In this document: piece by piece, positions 53,046-58,892 of the stretch
How positions within the stretch are numbered: position 1 is the stretch's first letter
Layout of the letters: the number at the start of each line of letters is the position of its first letter
DNA from: JAJFTV01 sp964426355
GTDB lineage: Bacteria > Chloroflexota > Anaerolineae > Anaerolineales > Anaerolineaceae
Reading direction: 5' to 3'
Assembly (NCBI GenBank): GCA_964426355.1
Contig: CAYRRA010000003.1
Coordinates: 1 to 58,892 of the forward strand
Length of the DNA stretch: 58,892 bases
The notes under the pieces: model-generated
Told to the model about the DNA's origin: nothing
Database searches by the model: none
Seen by the model: only the letters and a program-made list of their open reading frames with translations
Made by a program: the position numbers and the translations under genes

Positions 53046-54365
53046 ATGAAATATCATATCTGGACTGAAGGCTGCCAGATGAATGTGGCAGATTCCAGCC
53101 GGGCAGCGGCTGCGCTTGAACGGTTGGGTTATGAATATTCACATCGACCGGAAGATGCCGATGTGATTGTGTTGAATACTTGTGTGGTGCGTCAAAGCGC
53201 CGAAGATAAGGCAGTTGGCAGGTTACAGTCGCTGAAACCACTCAAGTTGAAAAACCCGAACCTGGTCATTAACCTGATGGGCTGCCTGGTGGGTGTGCGC
53301 GGCGGTTCGCGCAGGCTGCGTGAGCGTTTCCCGATGGTGGATGTGTTTTCACCTCCATCCGATTTTAACCCGCTGCTGGATTTTTTGACTCAACGCGAAG
53401 GGCAACGTGTGAGTGAGCAGCAAACCAATGATCGCAACGCCATTTTGGATGGCGACCTGGAACTGCCGGCTTACGAGCGCGGAAAGCTGGTCTCCGGTTA
53501 CATTTCAATCGTTTTGGGATGCTCTCATGCCTGTACATACTGCATCATCCCGTCCCGCAGAGGCAGAGAGCAAAGCCGCCCACCAGGTGAATTACTCCGT
53601 GAAGCCAGCTCTTTGGCTGCGCAGGGGGTGAAAGAAATCACCCTGCTGGGTCAAATTGTTGATCGTTATGGCAAGGATCAACCTGACTACCCCACGTTGG
53701 CGATGTTGTTAGAGCAAATGCAAGTGGTAGAAGGGCTGGAGCGGCTGCGCTTCTTGACCTCGCACCCTAACTGGATGACGGATGACTTGCTGGAAGCCGT
53801 GGCAAAATTACCCAGAGTGATGCCACACCTTGAGGTTCCAGCTCAGTCGGGTGATGATGAGGTGCTTGCCCGAATGCGGCGTGGTTACAACAGTGAACAG
53901 TACCGCAGGTTGATCGAGCATATCCGTGCTCTTGTGCCGGGTGTCTCCATTGGAACGGATATCATCGTGGGTTTTCCCGGAGAAACAGAGAAACAGTTCC
54001 AGAATACCTATGATTTGCTGGCAGACCTGCGGATGGATGTGGCGCACCTGGCGCGTTACTCTCCGCGTCATGGTACCGTCTCAGCGACAAGAATGCCGGA
54101 TGATGTGCCGGATGAGGTTAAATGGGAGCGTTTCCGCGCGTTGGAAGATTTGCAAAAAGGGATTTCGGAAGAGATCCATGCAGCTTACCTGGGGCAGACC
54201 ACGAAAGTCTTGTTTGAAGAGAAGAGAAAGAACCGCTGGTATGGGAGGACACCCACCAATAAACTTGTGTTTGTCGAAACGTCCGATGAACTGAGGGGTA
54301 AGGTTGAGCAGGTGAAGGTCACCTGGAACGGACCCTGGTCAATGCGTGGAGAATTAACTGCCTGA
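53046..54365 (+). CDS. miaB: tRNA-2-methylthio-N6-dimethylallyladenosine synthase
   Basis: MiaB adds a methylthio group to A37 of certain tRNAs. The 439-aa protein has the N-terminal cluster domain with three Cys (EGCQMN, LNTCVV, MGCLVG), the radical SAM motif CSHACTYC (Cys 159, 163, 166), HLEVPAQSGDDEVLARMRRGY-type segment and a C-terminal TRAM domain. The ATG at 53046 gives the normal N-terminus; an upstream in-frame start at 52836 would cross the divergent C39 gene. It has no Shine-Dalgarno. Its 3' end overlaps the convergent WD40 gene by 12 bases. Confidence 0.93.
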   Translation: MKYHIWTEGCQMNVADSSRAAAALERLGYEYSHRPEDADVIVLNTCVVRQSAEDKAVGRLQSLKPLKLKNPNLVINLMGCLVGVRGGSRRLRERFPMVDVFSPPSDFNPLLDFLTQREGQRVSEQQTNDRNAILDGDLELPAYERGKLVSGYISIVLGCSHACTYCIIPSRRGREQSRPPGELLREASSLAAQGVKEITLLGQIVDRYGKDQPDYPTLAMLLEQMQVVEGLERLRFLTSHPNWMTDDLLEAVAKLPRVMPHLEVPAQSGDDEVLARMRRGYNSEQYRRLIEHIRALVPGVSIGTDIIVGFPGETEKQFQNTYDLLADLRMDVAHLARYSPRHGTVSATRMPDDVPDEVKWERFRALEDLQKGISEEIHAAYLGQTTKVLFEEKRKNRWYGRTPTNKLVFVETSDELRGKVEQVKVTWNGPWSMRGELTA

Positions 54366-55511
54366 AGGGATGCCCCAAAGGAGAATATTTCCATTCAAGG
54401 AAGTGGAGATGAGCAGTTTACCATCCGGTGAGAATACCAGCGAGTTGACCCGGTAGCCAGCGGGTGGGGTGAGGGTGACAGATTCGTTCAGTATTTGAGG
54501 GGTGTTGTAATCTACATGCCAGAGGCGGATGATGCCATCTTCACCGCCGGAAGCCAGCAGGCTGCCATCAGGCGAGAAAGCCAGGCAGTTAATGTCGGAT
54601 GTGTGCGCTTCCAGGTAAACCAGCCGGGACAGGTTGGGGACGCTGTAAAGCCAGATATAGCGGTTTTCAGCCGAGACTGCCAGGACGCTGCTATCGGGTG
54701 AAAAAGCGACTGAACTGATGTAATCCTCGTGGTACACCGCTTCTCGGAGGAAGTTCCCCTGAGCATCCCACAATCGTAGTGTGCCGTTTCCTGAACCACT
54801 GGCAATGTAACTTCCATCTGTAGAGAACTGCACCGAACGAACATACCCGGGGTTCCATCCCATGTATTTCTGCATCTCCATGCTGGATACCTGCCATAAA
54901 CGCAGTGACTGGTCGTTTGAGCCGGAAACCAGGTATTCACCCTGGGGTGAAAATGCCAGGCTGCGGACGTCATGGATGTGCGCCTGAAATGTACTCGTCA
55001 GTGTGCCGTCTGGGATGTTCCAGATGCGGATGAACCCATCTCCGGAACCCACGGCAAGCAGTTTGCTGTCCGGTGAAAATGCCGCTGTCCAGAGGGCGCC
55101 GGGGTTGGCTTCGCTTTCCAGGATGCGCTGGCTGCCATCGGTGAGGTTCCAGAGCTGGGTTTTTCGTTCCAGCGAGCCAGAAGCCAGCCAGTTCCCATCC
55201 GGTGAAATTGCCAATGCCGGGGTATAACCCGTCAGGCTTTTCACTGGAACGATGCCCGCCAGTGCGTCAGTTTTGATGGGTTCGAGTGCTGGCAGCCACG
55301 TTGGCATAGGAGAAGGTGTGGGTATGGGGGTTGGGGTGCGGGATGCTGTGGTCGGAATTTGTAGCGGTGTTTGGGTGATCGCCCCCACAATGCGAATTGG
55401 CGTAGGGAGGGTTGTCCGCGGCGAGCAGGATGCGAGTGAGAGCGAAATAACCCATGATAACAGGATGACAGGAGCGAATCTTATCCATTTCAGGTTTATG
55501 TTTCTTTTCAT
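54354..55511 (-). CDS. WD40-repeat lipoprotein
   Basis: The 385-aa protein has a signal peptide with lipobox (LASC), a Thr/Pro-rich linker (TPTPIPTPSPMPTW), then about seven WD40 repeats visible as SPDGxxLASGS...IRLW units, enough for one beta-propeller outside the membrane. It probably mediates protein-protein contacts; no catalytic residues are seen. A TATAAT lies 6 bases before the ATG, which may give a leaderless transcript (an AAGG is embedded in the gap). Its last 12 bases overlap miaB. Confidence 0.9.
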   Translation of the reverse strand: MKRNINLKWIRFAPVILLSWVISLSLASCSPRTTLPTPIRIVGAITQTPLQIPTTASRTPTPIPTPSPMPTWLPALEPIKTDALAGIVPVKSLTGYTPALAISPDGNWLASGSLERKTQLWNLTDGSQRILESEANPGALWTAAFSPDSKLLAVGSGDGFIRIWNIPDGTLTSTFQAHIHDVRSLAFSPQGEYLVSGSNDQSLRLWQVSSMEMQKYMGWNPGYVRSVQFSTDGSYIASGSGNGTLRLWDAQGNFLREAVYHEDYISSVAFSPDSSVLAVSAENRYIWLYSVPNLSRLVYLEAHTSDINCLAFSPDGSLLASGGEDGIIRLWHVDYNTPQILNESVTLTPPAGYRVNSLVFSPDGKLLISTSLNGNILLWGIPSGS

Positions 55512-55517
55512 ACCTTG

Positions 55518-55546
55518 ATTATACTTCCCGGTTATATTAACCTGAA
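55518..55546 (-). promoter_or_regulatory. Candidate leaderless promoter of the WD40 lipoprotein gene
   Basis: A perfect TATAAT on the minus strand (55518-55523) ends 6 bases before the ATG; the -35 (TTCAGG) is weak. Confidence 0.5.
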
Positions 55547-55568
55547 TCGACTCATAATCACTTGTTGA

Positions 55569-55574
55569 TATAAT
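55569..55574 (+). promoter_or_regulatory. -10 element upstream of the M23 peptidase gene
   Basis: A perfect TATAAT with a weak -35; the leader to the ATG at 55701 would be about 120 bases. Confidence 0.35.
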
Positions 55575-55700
55575 ACCTTCTTGAATAGATCATCTGTGAC
55601 GGAAGGTATGGTTTGTGCATAGGGTGGCAGAACCGTGTTTTTCACCATGCAAATAACAATCGAACATACCGGGGTATCCGTTCACATGCTATGAGGTGTA

Positions 55701-56420
55701 ATGAGCCGATTGATGCGTTTTTTGATTGGAGCGGTTGCAGTTGTGGTGATTGTAATCGCCTATTTTTACTTCCGTAGCCCATTTGGATTAACCATTCAAA
55801 CCGGGCGGAACCAAAAAGTGGTGGCGTTTATCCGCCAGCCGCAAGAACATACCGATTGGGTTCTGCCTGCCGGCAGTAAATGCAACGATTCACCCTTTCA
55901 GATGCCGACCACCGGTTTTATCGGGTATCTTTGGGGAGATTCTTTTCAACCGGGGCATATTCACCAGGGGATTGATATTTTTGCCGGAACAGATGCAGGG
56001 GTGGCGCCGGTTTATGCAGCTTATTCTGGTTATCTGACACGTTTGCCGGAATGGAAATCCACTGTAATCATTCGCATTCCGAATGACCCCTTACAGCCCG
56101 GTCGACAGATATGGACCTATTACACGCATCTCGCAGACGTGGAAGGCAGTTCTTATATTGTTGACGCGTTTCCTCCCGGCACGTATGACATTTTTATTGA
56201 AGCGGGTACTTTGCTGGGGTATCAAGGGAATTATTCCGGTACGGCTGGCAACCCTACCGGTGTACATTTGCATTTTTCGATTGTGAGGGATGACGGGAGC
56301 GGCAGTTTTTTGAATGAACTGGAGATTGCCAACACAGTTGATCCATCCGCCTATTTTGGTTTGAACTTGAATGCAGAAACGAACCCTGGAGAGGTACCTT
56401 TGTGTTCCTCTTTACCTTAA
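55701..56420 (+). CDS. M23 family metallopeptidase, membrane-anchored
   Basis: The 239-aa protein has a single N-terminal helix (FLIGAVAVVVIVIAYFYF) acting as a signal anchor, then an M23 lysostaphin-type domain. Zinc ligands are in HQGIDIFAG (H-x3-D) and HLHFS (H-x-H). It likely cuts peptide cross-links in the cell envelope or acts as a scaffold. GAGGTG precedes the ATG. The diverged repeat copy B lies 68 bases after the stop. Confidence 0.92.
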   Translation: MSRLMRFLIGAVAVVVIVIAYFYFRSPFGLTIQTGRNQKVVAFIRQPQEHTDWVLPAGSKCNDSPFQMPTTGFIGYLWGDSFQPGHIHQGIDIFAGTDAGVAPVYAAYSGYLTRLPEWKSTVIIRIPNDPLQPGRQIWTYYTHLADVEGSSYIVDAFPPGTYDIFIEAGTLLGYQGNYSGTAGNPTGVHLHFSIVRDDGSGSFLNELEIANTVDPSAYFGLNLNAETNPGEVPLCSSLP

Positions 56421-56487
56421 AAGTCAATTTGGTGTCAGGAAATTTCCTGCCCTACCGCGCCAATAATATGGAACGCAGGTCATTAAC

Positions 56488-56528
56488 GGGTGGCGGGTGG
56501 GATTAGAAAAAATTACCCCAAATTGAGG
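56488..56528 (+). repeat. Diverged intergenic repeat, copy B
   Basis: Matches copy A at 171-212 in about 35 of 42 positions, same orientation, again shortly after a stop codon. Read on the minus strand both copies run CCTCAATT...CCCACCC. Confidence 0.5.
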
Positions 56529-56673
56529 TGATTAAAGAACAAGGCAATTGCATCACAGATTTTTGTGCAAAAACAAAAGGAAAAAGCGCCATTTCAAACC
56601 GTTTTGATGGAAAATTCCATTTACCCTGGTCAATGACAGAGAAATGTGATTGCCCTGGATTAAAGAACAGGCT

Positions 56674-56704
56674 TTGAAATATAAATTCTTATTTATGCTA
56701 TACT
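56674..56704 (+). promoter_or_regulatory. Promoter of the GAF-PAS kinase gene
   Basis: TTGAAA (56674-56679), 19-base spacer, then TATACT (56699-56704) preceded by TGC as an extended -10. Confidence 0.45.
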
Positions 56705-56710
56705 CAATCC

Positions 56711-56767
56711 TGATAAGACAGGGGACTTATCAATACTTTACACAAGCATGACTTGTACAGGTCATGC
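56711..56767 (+). promoter_or_regulatory. Two inverted repeats in the kinase leader, one covering the start codon
   Basis: TGATAAG/CTTATCA (56711-56732, 8-base loop) is followed by GCATGAC/GTCATGC (56746-56767, 8-base loop). The ATG at 56764 lies inside the second repeat. They could be protein-binding sites or RNA hairpins that limit translation. Confidence 0.45.
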
Positions 56768-58371
56768 GTCAAAAAAGCCAAATGGATCAATCATCGGAAA
56801 CTTCCCTTGAATTGTTATATGAAATCAGCCGGCAGCTTGTATCTACGTTGGATTTGAAACAAGTTCTCTCGCGGGTTCTCGTCCATTCGGCTGATTATGT
56901 TGGCGCTGAACGGGGGATGTTGATTGTTTTAGACGATGATATGAAACCCAGGGAAGCGGCAATTGTCTACCAGGGGCGTTTGCTACCTTACATGCGCCGT
57001 GACCTGGATGGCATTTTGTTGGATGGTTTGGCAGGTTGGGTGCTGCGCAACCAGAAGATTGCATTAGTGCCGGATACGAGCCAGGATGAACGCTGGTTGC
57101 ACCGCCCCGACGATGACCCCGAGCAAAGCGGACCGAAATCGGCAATTTGCGCCCCGGTGATGATGGCGGAAGAGCGCCTGGTGGGGGTCATTACGCTGGT
57201 GCATCCAGAACCCCATTTTTTCTCGCAACGCCATGTCGCATTGCTTCAGGCAGTGGCAGACCAGGCAGCCATCGCGATTTTCAATGCGCGTCTTTACCAG
57301 TCTCTGGAAGCCGCACATCTACGTTACCGTGAGCTTTTCGAGGATAGCGTTGATTCCATATTAATCACGGATTGGTCAGGGTATATTGTTGAAGCCAACC
57401 GCATGGCTGGATACATCAGTGGGTACGAGGTTTTTAACCTCATTCAGCGGAAAATTACCGACCTGCATCGCGCCAATTGGGATTTGCTGGGAGAGGGTTT
57501 TCAGTTCTTGAAATCCGGTGTACGAACCGTGAAATACGAGAGCGAGCTGTACTGCCGCGAAGAAGGTCATCTCATTCCCATCCAGGTATATGCACACAAG
57601 GTCACCATTAACGGCACTGATCAGATTCAGTGGTTTTTCAGGGATATTTCTGAACGGAAAGAACTGGAGACCTTGCAGGATGAACTGTTTGCGATGATTT
57701 ACCATGACCTTAGATCACCGCTGGCGAATGTGGTCTCCAGCCTTGATTTGATTAAATCCATGATTCCTAAAGACGATGCTGCCATGCTGGAACCGGTGTT
57801 GAACATCGCTTTGCGTTCTACCGAAAGGGTGAAGCGGCTGGCAAACTCTCTCCTGGATATCCATCGACTGGAAGCCGGGCAGAAACTAACGGATTTAACC
57901 GAGGTGCGTTTACAGCGACTGGTTTCAGAGGCGCTGGATACCATTGCGCCCAACGTAGAAGCGAAACAGCTATCGGTGAAAAATCAAATTCCCGATGGAT
58001 TGCCTTCACTTTTTGTTGATAACGATATGATCCGACGGGTGTTAATCAACTTGTTAGAGAATGCAGTTAAGTTCACACCTACAAACGGCGAAATCGTTAT
58101 CAGCGCAGAACCGGGCGATAATGAGTTGTTGATCCGGGTAGAGGACACAGGCAGTGGCATCCCTGCCGAGGCGCGTGAGCGCATCTTTGACAAATTTACC
58201 CGGCTCAAGGTGGAGAATGCACCGCGTGGAATTGGATTGGGGCTGGCATTTTGTCGTTTAGCCATAGAAGCGCACGGCGGCAAGATTTGGGTGGAACCCA
58301 GGCAGCCTATCGGCAGCCGGTTCATTTTCACGCTTCCGTTCCTTTCGCCTAAGAGTCGAGCTGTATCATAG
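56764..58371 (+). CDS. Soluble GAF-PAS sensor histidine kinase
   Basis: The 535-aa kinase has a GAF domain (~15-180), a PAS domain (~190-300; ITDWSGYIVEANRMAGY), a HisKA helix with phospho-acceptor His in IYHDLRSPLANV (~313) and a HATPase domain (NLLENAVKFTP, DTGSGIPAEARE, GIGLGLAFCRLA). There are no membrane helices, so it senses a cytosolic signal. ATG codons at 56764 and 56782 are both possible; neither has a clear Shine-Dalgarno. It has no adjacent response regulator. An MBL-fold gene follows after 8 bases. Confidence 0.92.
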   Translation: MRQKSQMDQSSETSLELLYEISRQLVSTLDLKQVLSRVLVHSADYVGAERGMLIVLDDDMKPREAAIVYQGRLLPYMRRDLDGILLDGLAGWVLRNQKIALVPDTSQDERWLHRPDDDPEQSGPKSAICAPVMMAEERLVGVITLVHPEPHFFSQRHVALLQAVADQAAIAIFNARLYQSLEAAHLRYRELFEDSVDSILITDWSGYIVEANRMAGYISGYEVFNLIQRKITDLHRANWDLLGEGFQFLKSGVRTVKYESELYCREEGHLIPIQVYAHKVTINGTDQIQWFFRDISERKELETLQDELFAMIYHDLRSPLANVVSSLDLIKSMIPKDDAAMLEPVLNIALRSTERVKRLANSLLDIHRLEAGQKLTDLTEVRLQRLVSEALDTIAPNVEAKQLSVKNQIPDGLPSLFVDNDMIRRVLINLLENAVKFTPTNGEIVISAEPGDNELLIRVEDTGSGIPAEARERIFDKFTRLKVENAPRGIGLGLAFCRLAIEAHGGKIWVEPRQPIGSRFIFTLPFLSPKSRAVS

Positions 58372-58379
58372 GAGTTCGC

Positions 58380-58892
58380 ATGCAGGAAATTTACCCCAAT
58401 ATTTATATTGAAACCGGATATGCCGGGGTTACATTGGGTGCTCTCAACTTGAAGCACGGTCTTGTCTTGATTGACGCCCCTTTCCTGCCGGATGATATCC
58501 GTTCCTGGCGCTCGTCATTGGTCAATATGGGTGGCGGGATCGACCGTCTGTTGATTAACCTGGATGCACACATCGACCGCATCATGGGTGCGCGCGCCAT
58601 GGAGTGTACGGTGCTTGGGCATGAAGAGCTTGCCTTGATCTTTCAAACGCGCCCTTTTGCCTACCGTTCACAATCGCTGGAAACCGGTGCAGAATGGGAG
58701 GGATATGATAACCTGGGAACCGTCCGTTGGGCGCCACCGGAATTAACCTTTACCCATGAGATGAATATTCACTGGGGTGATACCCCCATCATCCTGGAGC
58801 AGAGACCTGGGGCAGAGCTGGGTGCACTATCGGTTCATTTGCCCGAACAGCGCGTATTGTTCCTGGGCGACCTGGTGATGCCCGAGCAACCC
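58380..58892 (+). CDS. MBL-fold metallo-hydrolase-like protein (partial, 3' end outside)
   Basis: The first 171 codons are in the window. The pattern IYIETGYAGVTLGALNLKHG then VLIDAPFLPDD, a turn at LINLDAHIDRIMGA, and VLFLGDLVMPEQP is that of a metallo-beta-lactamase fold. The zinc motif HxHxDH is degenerate here: DAHIDR keeps one His and the Asp but has Asp and Arg where His is usual. AGGAG precedes the ATG, 8 bases after the kinase stop, so it is likely co-transcribed with the kinase. Confidence 0.82.
   Translation, partial: MQEIYPNIYIETGYAGVTLGALNLKHGLVLIDAPFLPDDIRSWRSSLVNMGGGIDRLLINLDAHIDRIMGARAMECTVLGHEELALIFQTRPFAYRSQSLETGAEWEGYDNLGTVRWAPPELTFTHEMNIHWGDTPIILEQRPGAELGALSVHLPEQRVLFLGDLVMPEQP

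Larger units (their letters stand above)
56421..56763. other. Intergenic region before the GAF-PAS kinase
   Basis: These 343 bases hold a perfect 14-base palindrome CAGGAAATTTCCTG (56436-56449), repeat copy B (56488-56528), an extended -10 promoter (56674-56704) and two inverted repeats in the kinase leader (56711-56732 and 56746-56767). I see no gene. Confidence 0.6.

Noticed and set aside
1..58892. CRISPR array, tRNA/rRNA genes, insertion sequences, prophage or restriction/defence cluster
   Set aside because: No regularly spaced repeats, tRNA T-loop patterns, transposase motifs or phage genes were seen on reading both strands.

Overview
The window reads as a draft or metagenomic scaffold (it contains a 10-N gap) from a Chloroflexota bacterium, most likely of the class Anaerolineae. 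This is an inference from gene content, not from a phylogenetic marker search. Supporting signs are a very long SecA (about 1349 aa) with extra insertions, a DUF3090/SCO1664-type gene pair, a folK-folP fusion, an E1 alpha-beta fusion, and several Thr/Pro-rich secreted proteins. Composition is near 50% G+C throughout. I saw no tRNA, rRNA, CRISPR array, insertion sequence or prophage.

Layout. 1-3.9 kb: tail of a UvrC-like gene, rplS, tandem peptidase-C26 (gamma-glutamyl hydrolase-like) genes interrupted by the gap, then DUF3090 and SCO1664-type genes. 3.9-11.7 kb: hom, folK-folP, an S9 peptidase, a HhH-GPD DNA glycosylase, a methyltransferase-like gene and an HD-RyR fusion protein, all close-packed on the + strand. 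11.9-14 kb: a membrane protein and a beta-lactamase-fold hydrolase. 14-22.4 kb: a 2-oxoacid dehydrogenase locus (E1 fusion, E2, E3) with a large sensor kinase between E2 and E3. 22.5-26.4 kb (minus): an oligopeptide-type ABC importer without its ATPases, ending in two tandem terminators.

27-37.8 kb (plus): secA, an S1-repeat protein, a membrane protein, an M16 peptidase pair, acpS, a metallophosphoesterase and a ParB-like protein. 37.8-38.1 kb (minus): a small unknown gene with a strong promoter flanked by two LexA-like boxes. 38.3-43.2 kb (plus): a gltD-type oxidoreductase, then frr-uppS-cdsA-glpX. 43.4-48 kb (minus): SIMPL lipoprotein, radical SAM (HemN-like) protein, an unknown protein overlapping rlmB, and a PIN-TRAM membrane protein. 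48.3-50.7 kb (plus): FmdB-type zinc ribbon, a 38-aa membrane microprotein and a DUF4173-type membrane protein. 50.8-53 kb (minus): HAD phosphatase, 34-aa microprotein and C39-TPR protein. 53-58.9 kb: miaB, WD40 lipoprotein (minus), M23 peptidase, GAF-PAS histidine kinase and the start of an MBL-fold protein.

Most of this is housekeeping: translation (rplS, frr, S1, miaB, rlmB), secretion (secA), envelope lipids (uppS, cdsA), folate and amino-acid synthesis, and 2-oxoacid oxidation. The less ordinary items are: the HD-RyR fusion; an E2 whose catalytic His/Asp motif is lost; the large SecA; a possible SOS-type cassette; divergent promoters placed for leaderless transcripts; two microproteins below usual ORF cut-offs; a diverged intergenic repeat at both ends of the window; and a scaffold join that fuses two different paralogs.
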